Shown piece after piece: positions 1-10,266 of a DNA stretch of 64,000 nt. The stretch lies in assembly GCF_033473495.1 (NCBI RefSeq), contig NC_088936.1, positions 2,356,001-2,420,000 on the forward strand, written 5' to 3'. The notes beneath the pieces are model-generated. The model ran no database searches. It saw only the letters and a list, made by a program, of their open reading frames with translations, and was not told the origin of the DNA. Numbering within the stretch: the first letter of the stretch is position 1; the number at the start of each line of letters is the position of its first letter. The position numbers and the translations under genes were made by a program. The stretch comes from Cercospora beticola (Eukaryota; Ascomycota; Dothideomycetes; Mycosphaerellales; Mycosphaerellaceae).

Positions 1-833
1 TCCTTGTCGATCGGGCCGGGCAATTCTCCTTGGAAGATGTACTTCTCCTTCTCGGGCAGAGTGTCGAAGACCTCTGGTGGTAATCGGAAGTTCTCTGCCT
101 TCACAGATTGTGGCGTGTGCGCGAGCCAGTCTGTTAACAAGAAGGTGCTCTCCTCGCTAAAAGATCCATCGTCAAATATCAACAAGAATTCGGTGCCGTT
201 TGGCGCCAGACCTTGGAGAGAGTGTGGGTGACCTGGTGGGAAGTACCACAAATCGCCCTTCTCAACATCGTCGACGAACGATCCGCCTTCTGTGTCAAGT
301 GCGGTGACACGGACCTTGCCTTCGAGTACGTATGCCCATTCTGCTTCCTTGTGCCAGTGGAGTTCACGGATGACGCCCTCATCGAGACGCATGTTCACAC
401 CCGCGAGCTCCACAGACGTCGGAAGTTCTTTGATAGTGGTCTGTCGTGTCCAGCCACCTTCTTCAATGCGAGTGTGTGAATCTGCGAAACTCCTGCAGGC
501 TGATTAGATCAATCGTACATATCATCACAATGGAAAACCGTACCAACGCATGTTCTTGAAGTCGCCGTGATCGGTTGATGGCGGCCGAATCATATCGGGA
601 TTCTGCCTCTCTCGATCGCGGTTCCGAGGGCCCAGCACGCTTGTTCCGTCGCCATTTCGAAGTGGTTCTGGCTGTAGGTTGCGTCCGATGGAGTCGACCT
701 TGTGATCATAAGGATCGGAGTAGTCCTTTCGATATGGGTTGCTCCGTGAGTGACCGAGTGGATGCTGTCGTGACGGAGCGGCCACGGATAGTGCCGAAAG
801 GCAAGAGGCCAATACGACGTTGGAGAAATGCAT
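1..833 (-). CDS. oxalate decarboxylase, secreted bicupin (3' part cut by window edge)
   Basis: Exons are 544-833 and 1-492; the intron 493-543 (51 bp, donor GTACGG, acceptor CTGCAG) joins codon TG|G of a Trp, giving NMRW-SFADSHTRIEEGGW as in fungal oxalate decarboxylases. The start at 833 is chosen because it opens with a signal peptide (MHFSNVVLASCLSALSVAA); in-frame upstream ATGs lack one. The first cupin is visible: HWHKEAEWAYVLEG has the HxH and Glu metal ligands, and FPPGHPHSLQG follows. The family decarboxylates oxalate to formate and CO2 with manganese and is usually secreted. The second cupin lies off the left edge. Family assignment is strong; decarboxylase versus oxidase cannot be settled here. 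Confidence 0.85.
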
Positions 834-1387
834 GGCGAAGATGTGGGATTGCTGTAGAGGTGATGTTGTGTGCGTCCTTGCCTTCATATAGCTCTCGCAT
901 TGACTTCGGCTAGTTAATGCCAGGCACAAACCTCTGTATGACGCAGCGATATTCTATAGCAATCCTTCCGGTTACGCTGCGACGCGTAGCTGGAGCACAA
1001 CTCCATCGCTCTACCCGTTCGTCCCGCCAGACATTGTGCGTGAGCTCTGATCAAGCCGCTCTGCTGCGTCGTTTGGAGGCGGGCGTGTCGAGGCGTGGGA
1101 GGGTAGTGCGGGTGCTGAGGGCCGAAGAAGCTAGCGTTCGTGTCTTCAAAAGCAACGCCAGCGGGAAGACATCATTGGCGGCTACACGAGGACTTCTGCT
1201 TCAACAGTATATTAGCCCGCTCCAGCCGCCAGCACTTTTGCCCACGCCAGAAGCACGAAATCGCGACAGTTGGCGTGGGAGACGCGCGACAAAGCAAGGC
1301 GACAACCGTGCGCTCTGAAGTGCGGAGACGCGCGACAAACACTTTCCTGCATCCGACCTTCCCACCCTACCCGCAGCTTCCGATACC
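834..1387. other. intergenic, divergent promoter region
   Basis: This is the spacer between the oxalate decarboxylase (leftward) and the DUF1275 gene (rightward). Open frames here show no family resemblance or codon signal. A 16-bp direct repeat lies close to the DUF1275 start and is listed separately. Confidence 0.6.
1278..1339. repeat. 16-bp direct repeat upstream of DUF1275 gene
   Basis: GGAGACGCGCGACAAA occurs at 1278-1293 and again at 1324-1339, 46 bp apart start to start, ending 48 bp before the ATG at 1388. It could be a duplicated regulator site or a chance short duplication; only the repeat itself is seen. Confidence 0.7.
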
Positions 1388-2245
1388 ATGTCCGACGCGA
1401 ACTATGGCACGCTGAACGGCTCGCGCCTGCCACCAGCGAGACTACCGACCGGCCGACTGTTCAGCCGCACCGACGAGGAAGCGGTGCACCTGCTGCACAA
1501 AGATGACAAGCCGCCTACTGTCGCCGACCGGCTCGCCGCTCACTTCAACCAGAATGTGCGCAAGGACTGGGCCGATCTGCTGCTGCTGTCCTGCTACGTG
1601 ATCACGGGACTGCTCGACAGCAGCAGTGTCTACACATTCGGCTCCTTCGTGTCCATGCAGACGGGCAACACCATCTACGTCGGCACTGGCATTGTAGCAC
1701 CGACGCAAGATGACCGCTGGATCCGAGCCCTCACTTCCATCAGCTTCTTTTGCTTCGGCAGCTTTGTATTCGCGAGGTATCATCGCTACATGGGAGCCAA
1801 GAAGCGCTGGGTGATCGTGCTCTCTCTGATACTGCAGGCCATCTGCATTGGAATCGCGGCAACCATGGTCACCATTGGACCCAAGATTACTCCCAAAGGA
1901 GAATTGAATCGCTGGGTCGTATTGCCACTGGCCCTGATCGGTTTTCAAGCCGCTGGACAGGCGTACTTGAGCAGAGTTCTCACGTTCAATGCATTGACCA
2001 GCGTTGTCCTCACATCCATCTACCATGACCTATTCGCGGACGCGGAGCTGTTCTCCATGCCAAGGAGCAACATCGAGCGTAATCAGCGCGCTGGAGCCGT
2101 GGCGCTCTGTCTCGTCGGGGCCGTAGCAGGAGGCTTCTTCGCACACAGCTCTATCGGACTGGCGGGAGCATTGTGGACAGCTACAGGGCTGAAAGTCGTC
2201 ATAATTATCATGTTTTCCATATGGAAGGCAGAGAGCTCAGCTTGA
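1388..2245 (+). CDS. DUF1275 (YoaK-like) multi-pass membrane protein
   Basis: This is an intronless 285-aa frame. After a polar N-terminus of about 50 residues come hydrophobic segments with the family's hallmark GLLDSSSVYTFGSFVSMQTGNTIYVGTG (shown here as the pattern around residues 68-95: a G-x-x-D turn, then F-x-S-x-Q-T-G-N). Further membrane segments lie near residues 115-135, 140-165, 175-200 and 235-280. DUF1275 proteins are small membrane proteins of unknown transport role, common in bacteria and fungi. The gene is convergent with the ALDH-like gene, stop codons 115 bp apart. The start has a good context and no upstream in-frame ATG was preferred. Confidence 0.88.
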   Translation: MSDANYGTLNGSRLPPARLPTGRLFSRTDEEAVHLLHKDDKPPTVADRLAAHFNQNVRKDWADLLLLSCYVITGLLDSSSVYTFGSFVSMQTGNTIYVGTGIVAPTQDDRWIRALTSISFFCFGSFVFARYHRYMGAKKRWVIVLSLILQAICIGIAATMVTIGPKITPKGELNRWVVLPLALIGFQAAGQAYLSRVLTFNALTSVVLTSIYHDLFADAELFSMPRSNIERNQRAGAVALCLVGAVAGGFFAHSSIGLAGALWTATGLKVVIIIMFSIWKAESSA

Positions 2246-2360
2246 TGCGAATCAATCTTCACATATCTGGATTTCGCATAACATCAGCACTTGAACTAAA
2301 TGTCGCTCAGAAACCTGTCGCGAGCATGTACAAGTATCTACCGAGCTCTATTACCACATG

Positions 2361-3890
2361 CTACAAAGGCCTACCCCATCTCAAAAACCAGTATACGCCT
2401 GTTGCGGATACTGTCATTGTGCTCGCCAATATCAAACCAGCTCCGAGCAGGAAGCCTTGCTCGAAGTATCCGATTCCACCTCCTGGGTTTCTCTTGAATG
2501 CCTTCAATGGTGATGCAGCTTCTGTGATAAGCTTCTGTGCCGCGTTGCTGCTAGAAGTGGCCAGAATACCTGCTATCCGCAGGCTCTGCGGCGAAGCGTT
2601 GATCTGCACAGGTCGGGAGATCGTGAATGAATCGATTGGATATCGATTGTCTATGGCGAATTCCCTGCCGCTCACGGCTGGAGGTCCCAGCAGAAGCTCT
2701 CGAGGAACATGGTTGACGAAACTTGCTTCCGACGAGATGAATTGCGAAAGGTATTTGCCAGTCCGAGCATTCGAGAAGTGGTATGCTGCGAGTAATGGCT
2801 TCGTTGTTCGTGAGCCGATTAGATCGATGGCATCGTCCAAGCTCTTGGTCGCATATACCGCGAGCACTGAAGCAGGAAGCTTCACGCTCAGAACAGCATC
2901 TCTCGAGCTCAACTCGACCACTGCAAACTTGTTTTCTTGCGCCACTAAACGCAGACTCCGGTCGCACTTTCTCAGAAGGTCGATGGTATGACTGATCTCG
3001 GTGCTTGACAGCGTCTTGCCTTTCGTTTCAGGCGCTTGGCCTATTTCGACTGCTGCCCTGAACACAGCTTGAAGGAAGTCTTTCTTCACAAACTCATTGA
3101 CAAGTACCACGTCCGGTGCATAAGGACTTGACCCTCCGAAACTCGAGCGAGCAGCGACCAAATCCTGAGCTGCATGCTGTACATTTGCCGTTCGATCAAC
3201 AACAGCCAATACAGGAGCACGAGATGCGGACGTAAGCTGGTTCGCTCTGGGAGAACCTTCCACACCATTTTGCAGAACTCGGATCGCAGATTCTGGCCAT
3301 TCATCGTCTTTTACTGGTTTTGAAGCTATCGCGAAGCCATCCGCATCCAGCGCCTCGGATAGCAGTTTTCGAAGGAGACTGGGCACAGCTCGCAATTTAT
3401 TCTCTAGCTGCATAATGTCAGTTGCCAAGGTCTCTCTTCAGTCTTCAGTTCGATCAAAATTGCTCACCAACAAGATCACGACATTCCCAGCAGCCAAAGC
3501 TGCGCTCAGAGGCACAATCGTCGAATAGAACAGCGTATGTGAGATTGGCTCAATATACACCACTCCAGCAGGGACTCTTCGGTGCGGCGCATCTTGACCA
3601 TTCGCAATCAAATATTCCTGTTCAAGAGCAGTTTTGTGATCGAGAGTGGCATAGTCATGTTTGACTGCTGAAAGTGTTTCGTGGTATTCCACAGCAACTT
3701 CTGCCGGAGAGTTCCCAGAATCTGAGGCAATGGCTTTTTTGATTTCGTCGACATTATCTGTCAATGCTTTGCATAGTCTTTCGAGCTGGACTTGTCGATG
3801 AAAGACGTTCTCGTAGCGGCCATCGATCGCTGCTGCTTGTACTCGCGGAAATGCTGGCGCCATGTTGTGATTTCGTTGTGGATCAATCAT
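2361..3890 (-). CDS. aldehyde dehydrogenase-like protein, probably non-catalytic, C-terminal membrane anchor
   Basis: Exons are 3468-3890 and 2361-3407; the 60-bp intron 3408-3467 (GTGAGC...ATGCAG) joins GNVVILL to LENKLRAVPSLL in frame, about 489 aa. The start may be 3890 (MIDP) or 3863 (MAPA). The fold is ALDH3-like: RVPAGVVYIEPISHTLFYSTIVPLSAALAAG matches the substrate-entry segment and APDVVLVNEFV follows the usual Cys loop. The loop reads FGGSSPYAPD where active enzymes have a Cys, and the usual ELGGKSP Glu motif reads ASRAPVLAVVD. Both catalytic residues therefore look lost. The last 40 residues hold a hydrophobic stretch (GFLLGAGLILAST and onward) like the tail anchor of fatty aldehyde dehydrogenases. 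Enzymatic activity is doubtful. Confidence 0.8.
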
Positions 3891-4192
3891 TCACAACGTT
3901 TGGGCGGGTTGGTAAGGTGAAGTCGTCAACCGTCGGACATAGCACCAGTCCGTCTCGGCCGCGTTCCTGGACCGCGCTGTCTAGGCCTATTTCCGCAGCC
4001 ACAAGCATGTATGTGGGCACATTGAATCTGGAGTAGTGGGCAGTGAACACTCGGAAATGTGGCGATCCGGTGGGGGGCACAGTCCACGACGGTCTCGACC
4101 CAGCTGTGCTAGGCACAACCACAACGTCACATCGAGGCTCGTGAGGTTTGAGAACGACACCTCGTCCCTTGATAGCTCATACTAGCACCAAA
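3891..4192. other. intergenic between two divergent starts
   Basis: A 79-codon minus-strand frame (3883-4122, with VPTYMLVAAEIGLDSAV) overlaps the ALDH start. I could not join it to the ALDH exon in frame with acceptable splice sites, so it is left uncalled. Nothing else is seen. Confidence 0.45.
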
Positions 4193-4633
4193 ATGTCGGT
4201 AACAACAACAGACAACGCTCGAATTACGGCACTCCGCCATACTCTCGCCGACTACGAACTCCATCACAGTCAGCCAAATTCCGAGCAAGCAACACAAGCT
4301 CCAGCACCGAATTCTCGGGACGAACAGCAGCAATCATTAAACAACCCGGCTGGCTGGGAGGATAGATGGCGAAGAGTCCCAGCTTATCAGCCTGTGAATC
4401 CTGAACTGATTCATGGCGGCGGGCGGAATGAAGTACAAAATGAGATTGAGAGGAATTTCATCAGAGTGATGTTTTCGGGTGTTTGGTTGCAATCTGTGAG
4501 TTCAAGAGGGTATTAAGTTGTGTTAACTGGGAGGTGGCTAACGATATGACAGGCTGGAAGTCATCTTTGGAGGTCAACATGTGGTAAACTTAGGGATGAT
4601 ATTTTTAGAGTGAAAGTTGGAGGGGAATGGTGA
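4193..4633 (+). CDS. small hypothetical protein
   Basis: Exons are 4193-4495 and 4553-4633; the intron 4496-4552 (57 bp) begins GTGAGT, contains a CTAAC branch-like sequence and ends GACAG. Joining keeps the frame and gives 127 aa. The ATG at 4193 sits in a CCAAA context; an in-frame ATG at 4148 is possible. The N-terminal half is Gln/Asn/Ala-rich and probably disordered. The middle has GWEDRWRRVPAYQPVNP and the C-terminus is basic. I do not recognise the family. Without splicing the frame ends only eight codons into the intron, so the intron is plausible but not proven. Confidence 0.5.
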
Positions 4634-4876
4634 TGTGAGATTTCTTTACAGCGTTGAGTGTGTGTGTGTCATGTCGGTATTGGAAATGGATTGGGCGTTG
4701 GAACAGTAGCATATTTTGGCATTGTTCATTAAATACCAAGCAAAGTAACACACAAACACTCCATACTGGCCTCGCTGCTCAAATCTGGGCGAGGCGTATT
4801 GACTCAGACGACGAGATGAGGAGTGAAAAGTGATAGTTTCTACATTGACCATATCTAATGAGTAATGTCACTACCA

Positions 4877-6097
4877 CTACAGCGGTCTAGCAGGCAACAA
4901 TGTGGCAACACATTCACCAAACCCAACGCCCTCTCCACAGTAGCCTGATAATGTGACAGTCTCTCCATCTGCCAAGTAACCTCGAGGCGGAGTCGTGCCT
5001 TGTTTCATGAACTCCAAAAGACATCCATGTTGGTCGTCACTCTCCCCACTTACTGTTCCAGTGGCTAAAAGATCGCCTGTTCTCAGGCCGCAGCCACCGA
5101 TAGCTTGATGGGCAACGCATTGTGCTAATGTCCAGTACATCCAGGAACTGTTGCTTCGGCATGTTGTCTGAGAGGTGACGTTGTCCTTTCCGGAAGTAAC
5201 ATCCACTCGTAGATCGATATTCAAAGCGTTACTGCTGCTGTCCTTGAGGTAGGCCGCCTCTGCCTGATTCTTTCTTAGCGGCGAAGAAGTTTTGAAAGCT
5301 TGCAGGGCGGCACTTGTGATGACCCAGGGTGACATAGTGGTCCCAGCATTCTTGCCATTGAGAGGTCCGAGTGGAATCATTTCCAGTGCCTGAATGTCCC
5401 GGGCACTCCAGTCATTGATCAGCACATATCCCAAGATGTGTTCTTCCGCTTGCTCGGCCGTGATACGTTCGTTTCTGGGTAGTGGTCTTCCGATGATGGC
5501 ACCTAGCTCAAGTTCGTAGTCCATTCTTTCACAAGGTCCGAACACCACGTCACTCTGCATTGGCTTGCCGCTCCAGTGTTGTCCTAACGGACGTTCGACC
5601 GGCGTGCCCGACACGTCAATGCTGGAGCATCGTCCAGCGTAGCCTATAGGGAAATGGTAGAAAGCTGGCGGTGTGGATCTTTGGCCTGTCATGGCTTCTG
5701 AAGCGTTTTGTACATGATGTTCCGAGCAAGAGAAATCCGTGAAATCGCCAACATCAACGGGAACGTGCATCACAACTTGAGAGATGTTCTTGACCGAATC
5801 TGGAGGGAAGCATTTGGTCCCATTGCCTCTCTTGATTTCAGCCTGTACTCGCTGCCGAACTTCATTCTGGACTTCTTGTGTATATGCAGCAAAAGCGTTT
5901 AGTGTTGGCTGCTCGAAGACCTCGGTGTTTAATTCTTTGATGTCAGCAAATAGGTGCTGTAATTGGGCAAGGAACACCACACTGTCCTCATATCGCGTGA
6001 CAACTGTTGGCTTCGTGCCATTTCCAGATGATGCGATACCGAACGGGATGTTTTCGACCCCAAAGTGAGATTCATAACCAGGGAGTGGCGATGCCAT
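4877..6097 (-). CDS. fumarylacetoacetase-like hydrolase (FAH family), divergent active-site region
   Basis: This is an intronless frame. The start at 6097 (MASPLPGYESHFGVENIPFG) is preferred over 6154 because FAH proteins begin just ahead of the F-x-x-x-N-I-P-F-G motif; the product is about 406 aa. The N-terminal FAH domain is followed by the catalytic domain with VSGTPVERPLGQ, MDYELELGAIIG, ILGYVLINDWSARDIQ, PLGPLNGKNAGTTMSPWV and RTGDLLATGTVSG, all in family order. FAH normally cleaves fumarylacetoacetate to fumarate and acetoacetate in Tyr/Phe breakdown. The usual DYTDFYSS metal/substrate loop reads DFTDFSCS, and GKSFGTT reads GKNAGTT. A related but different substrate is possible. It is divergent from a cupin gene and does not lie next to homogentisate dioxygenase or maleylacetoacetate isomerase. 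Confidence 0.87.
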   Translation of the reverse strand: MASPLPGYESHFGVENIPFGIASSGNGTKPTVVTRYEDSVVFLAQLQHLFADIKELNTEVFEQPTLNAFAAYTQEVQNEVRQRVQAEIKRGNGTKCFPPDSVKNISQVVMHVPVDVGDFTDFSCSEHHVQNASEAMTGQRSTPPAFYHFPIGYAGRCSSIDVSGTPVERPLGQHWSGKPMQSDVVFGPCERMDYELELGAIIGRPLPRNERITAEQAEEHILGYVLINDWSARDIQALEMIPLGPLNGKNAGTTMSPWVITSAALQAFKTSSPLRKNQAEAAYLKDSSSNALNIDLRVDVTSGKDNVTSQTTCRSNSSWMYWTLAQCVAHQAIGGCGLRTGDLLATGTVSGESDDQHGCLLEFMKQGTTPPRGYLADGETVTLSGYCGEGVGFGECVATLLPARPL

Positions 6098-6414
6098 ATC
6101 GACAGCTCGGTGCTTCTGAGATGAAGATGGAGTGCTTGCTAGTACGGTGATCAAGGCACGCCTGTCGTCGTCCTCATCGTATTGGCAACAGCATAGACCG
6201 GCTCTGCTGTTATGGAGAAGGTGCCCGGCAGTCTCTCAGGTGATGCCCACGTCTTCCGTAGCCGGAAACTCACCCATGTCCGCTCTCCGTGCCTGTGGAA
6301 CGAGCAGCAGGGGCACCTCCACAGGCACGCGGTACATTTATCTTGCTCGTGAAATCTGATGAGTCGCGATCAGTTCAGGAAGGCACCACTAGCCATCAGC
6401 TGTATTTGTTCACA
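6098..6414. promoter_or_regulatory. divergent promoter shared by FAH-like and cupin genes
   Basis: 317 bp separate the two ATGs. The inverted repeat listed next lies 86 bp before the cupin ATG. Shared control of the two genes is inference from layout. Confidence 0.5.
6288..6329. repeat. 12-bp inverted repeat in the divergent promoter
   Basis: CGTGCCTGTGGA at 6288-6299 is the exact reverse complement of TCCACAGGCACG at 6318-6329, with 18 bp between the arms. It may be a binding site for a dimeric regulator or an RNA hairpin in the cupin leader. Confidence 0.75.
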
Positions 6415-6966
6415 ATGTCACCACAACCACTCACGCCACCAACGGTGATCAGAACCGGGCATGATCAATCTGGCAAGGCCATCATCTCGGACAGACTCCC
6501 AGAACAGCCGACGGCGCAGATAGTCTCCAATGGCGATGCTTCATTCTACCTCGCATACACGACCGAGGAATTCCCAGTCGACATGAACAAGGACAAAGAT
6601 CTCGCAGCCTACCAGAAGTACGCCAGCCAGCCACCCGGACTCGTGGTTAGTGGCGGTACAGTGCTCCGATACGTCGATATGGCGCCGGGAATCACCAGTC
6701 CGATGCACAGGACTGTGTCCATGGACTATGGTATCGTCATCGCCGGCGAGATTGAGCTTGTCCTGGACAGTGGCGAGACGAGACTCATGAAGCCGGGCGA
6801 CGTGTGCGTGCAAAGAGGCACGATGCATGCTTGGCGGAACACAAGTACAACATCGTACGCCAGGATGCTGTACGTGCTGCTGCCGAGCAAGGCGTTGACG
6901 GTGGGCGAGCAGACGCTGGGAGAGGATTATGGCGGCACCATGGACGGAGTGCGCGCGTCGACTTGA
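6415..6966 (+). CDS. single-domain cupin protein
   Basis: This is an intronless 183-aa frame, with start at 6415 in a CACA-ATG context. The cupin barrel spans about residues 80-165: SPMHRTVSMDYGIVIAGEIELVLDSGE is motif 1 (His plus following acidic/aromatic positions) and LMKPGDVCVQRGTMHAWRN is motif 2 with its His. Such small fungal cupins are often found in aromatic catabolic or secondary metabolic clusters, where they may be isomerases or dioxygenases; no specific reaction can be assigned. It is divergent from the FAH-like gene and upstream of a regulator. Confidence 0.85.
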   Translation: MSPQPLTPPTVIRTGHDQSGKAIISDRLPEQPTAQIVSNGDASFYLAYTTEEFPVDMNKDKDLAAYQKYASQPPGLVVSGGTVLRYVDMAPGITSPMHRTVSMDYGIVIAGEIELVLDSGETRLMKPGDVCVQRGTMHAWRNTSTTSYARMLYVLLPSKALTVGEQTLGEDYGGTMDGVRAST

Positions 6967-7342
6967 GAGGGAGCGGAGCGGAGGCAAGAGCGGACGGACG
7001 TGGTTGGTTGGCGGCGCGGCCGCGCAATGCGGGCGGGGGATGAGAAGGCACGAGGAGACAAATGCCGAGCTAACACCCAAATGGGTTAATTGTGAAGGAA
7101 CAACTGCTTGGCGACGAGCCTATGCACCTGCTCAGACACTCCACTTCTCCGTTACTTGTTCTCTTTGTCAGTATCGGATGGGCGATGCCCACTGTCCGAC
7201 CCCATCTGCACGCATTCCATCGAGAGAGCCGTGTAGGCTGAGAACGAATGCCATTGACGAGATATTGAGCCAGATCCTGGTCGGCAGCATCCTGGACCGA
7301 GCACGTGGATCGTCCACTTAGCCGGTGGCCGCCGTCAGCAGC
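6967..7342. other. intergenic, cupin 3' end to regulator start
   Basis: No convincing coding frame is present. The part before 7343 is presumably the promoter of the zinc-finger regulator. No distinct motif was recognised. Confidence 0.5.
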
Positions 7343-10044
7343 ATGCCAGCAGCAGACGACAGCGCTGAGGCATCCCAAACCTCGTCCGGAGACACCCGTC
7401 ACAAGTGCTATCTCTGCAGCAGAACATACGAGAGGCACGACCACCTGCGCCGGCATCTCAAATCGCACGACAACGAGCGTGCTTACAAGTGCAACGAGTG
7501 CGGCAAAGGCTTCAACAGAGCCGACCTGCTGAACCGCCATCGTGCAGCTCATGCGAAGACCACTGCCGGGGATGTCTTCAGGAAGCGGACGCCGCGAGCC
7601 TGCGAGGCGTGTATCAAGGCCAAGACCAAGTGAGTGGAGATATTGTCAGGCGTGAAGTAATGCAAAGCTGCCGCATCTCTGATGGACGCCTCCAAGTGCA
7701 TCAATCAAGTCCAAAGTCTTACTAATACTCTACCCTCTGATGCAGATGCGAAGACGATAGACCATGCAAGCGATGTAGGACGCGCGAGATCTCTTGCGTA
7801 GACACTGATGCGAGAAGCGTCTCAGTGGACGACAGCAGTCTGAGCTCTCTAAATCATGCCGAGGCGAATGCACCCGCGCAACTCACTACTCCATCATCAT
7901 TGACACATGTGCTGAGCAATGGTCCGACATCCAATGCCGGCGTCAACGACTTTGCGCCGTTCTCGGTCGGTCAGGATGACTTCGTCAACGCAATTCCGAT
8001 GAGCGACTACGGCTACCCAGATTTCTTTGAGCAGATCATGATGCCAGACCTGAACAGCATCTCTCAATTCCAGCCCCAAAGGCCGCCAGATCTATCCCAT
8101 CTGACGCAGGACCTCAATCTGGAAGGACTCAATTTCGATTTCACCTTTCTCGCAAGTGGTCTAACGCGGCCATCGACGCCACATGGCGACAATACTGGAA
8201 TTTTAGAAGCAGGTGCCGATACGGCGTCTGATGTGCGACTCAGAACGGAGGCATTCAACAAATCACCATGGTCCTGGAATCATTGGATCCCGGAAAGAAA
8301 CCACGCCACATTTACTGGACAAGAAGAAATCAACGTCCGGCAAGACGGAATCAACACCAATGATCAGCACGTCAGTCCGAGTATCAAGCGCTCTGTACAT
8401 TGTGATCTGGACCACGAAGCACGAGACCGAATGATACGAGTCGTCACCACAATAGCGCAATCTAAGCTTGCCATGCCATCATTTCCCTCTCTTCAATTAT
8501 TGGAAGATTTGATCGACATCTTCCTGCTACAAGATAGCAATTCAATCGATACATTCGTACATGCTGCTTCCTTCTCTGCAAAGGAAACGCGAACCGAGTT
8601 ACTCCTCGGCATGGTCGCTGGCGGAGCACGCTACGTAGCGCTTCCTACCGTATGGAAGATGGGACTAGTTTTCCAGGAGGTTGTGCGTCTTGGAGTCGCG
8701 GATGTCTTTGAATCAGACAACAGCTCTACTCGCGATCTCCAGCCCATTCAGACCTCGCTCATCTGGGTCAGCGTTGGAATCTGGAGTGGTTTCCGTCGAA
8801 AGACCGAAATAGCGAGCTCGTTCTTGCAGCCCACAGTGACCATGCTTACTTGGGCCAATGCTTTGACGCGAGCTCGCTATTCAGATATCAGCCCATCAAT
8901 GGATGACAATGACGAAGTGCTTCACCAAAAGTGGCGATCATGGATACAGGAAGAAAGCTTGAAAAGGGTGGTGCTGCATACTTTCCTGCATGATTCTCAA
9001 GTGGCCACAACTCATCTCAGGAACAGATTGGTGTCTCCCTCGCAGCTCTTGCTCCCCGTACCAATGTCTCTCGATCTCTGGCTTGCTCAAAACGCTCAGG
9101 TGTGGCGGAACATCTGGCTCTCTAGAGTGCGGCCTCCTCAAAGCCAGCTTCCCTCAGTCTTGGAGCTATTCACAAACCCAAGGAAGCTCGATGACTTTGC
9201 TGGTCTCGTTGACAAACGCTTGTGCCTGCTGGTAACATGCCACGCATTCGCTCATGACGTATGGCAATTCAGACAACAGTCCGTGCTCCTCAGCAATTGG
9301 GAGGCTCAAGGAAGACGAGATCGCTGGCTAACCCATCAAAGCCGGCAACGAGATATTATGGACGATTTAACGACAGCCCATACCTACTGCGAAGCGCAGG
9401 AAAATGTTGCACCGGAGGTTTTATTTACGATCGAGTTTCTCATCATGTCATTGCATGTCTCAGTTGAGGACATTCTACTCTTCGCAGGTAAATCTGGTGA
9501 AGAGGAGGCGAGGAAAGTGTACCCTCGCGTGAAGGTCTGGACTCAAGATTCCGAAGCCAGGACTGCTGTGTGGCACGCTGGACAAGTCTTGCGAGTTGCT
9601 CGAACGTTTGAGCAGACCAGGCTGCGAGATTTCTATGCCGTTGCGCTGTATCAGGCCACCCTCACACTCTGGGTGTACGGCATGATCACGACGAATACTG
9701 CAAGGAGAAGTGGCGATAAGACGCCGACCCCCGGGCAATTGGGAAGCAATGCTACGCAAGGGAGCCGAGTAGTTCTTGACGATGACAACGACAAAGCAGC
9801 CAAGTCTTTCAAGCTCATCGGCACAGGAGTTGCTGGACTGACAAGTACGAACTATGGGCAAGTCGATCTCGATCGCTGGAATGGACGACCGAACTTCTGC
9901 CCTTTGAGTAATTCGAAAGGTGTCATGCTCATATCCAGAGAGATCCTGAGGAGTAACTTTCCGGACAGCAGGAATGGGTTGCCACCTCTTGTGGAGAATC
10001 TAGTAAACTTGATCAATGAGCTTGGAAATCTATCTGGAAAATGA
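7343..10044 (+). CDS. transcription factor with two C2H2 fingers plus a Zn2Cys6 cluster
   Basis: Exons are 7343-7629 and 7746-10044; the intron 7630-7745 (116 bp, GTGAGT...ATGCAG) falls inside the zinc cluster. The product is 861 aa, with first ATG at 7343. Two C2H2 fingers (CYLC...H..H and CNEC...H..H, residues about 24-75) are followed at once by CEACIKAKTKCEDDRPCKRC...C, a C-x2-C-x6-C-x5-C-x2-C-x6-C cluster. A fungal_trans-like helical region follows in the long C-terminal part. This double DNA-binding layout is a known ascomycete regulator class. Its position between the cupin and an aldo-keto reductase suggests a pathway-specific regulator, by inference. Confidence 0.92.
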
Positions 10045-10266
10045 TGATTTCACGACTTGGTCCTAATAGTGAAGCAGCATGTATAATAGGATACCTCGTG
10101 ATAGAGTTCGGAGAGTGTTGCCATCTTTATCCCGAATAGCCAATTCGAATTCATGCATGGCTTCGAAGTGCACAGAAGCTAATTCTCATCTATATTTCAT
10201 GTCTCCTTTCGTCAAATTCTGGATCCTGACATGCCTTATCATAATCATAACTCAAAAAAGACTCCT

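Noticed and set aside
3883..4122. 79-codon minus-strand frame as N-terminal exon of the ALDH-like protein
   Set aside because: No GT/AG pair joins it to the ALDH exon in the right phase, and the ALDH fold already begins near residue 1 of the called model.
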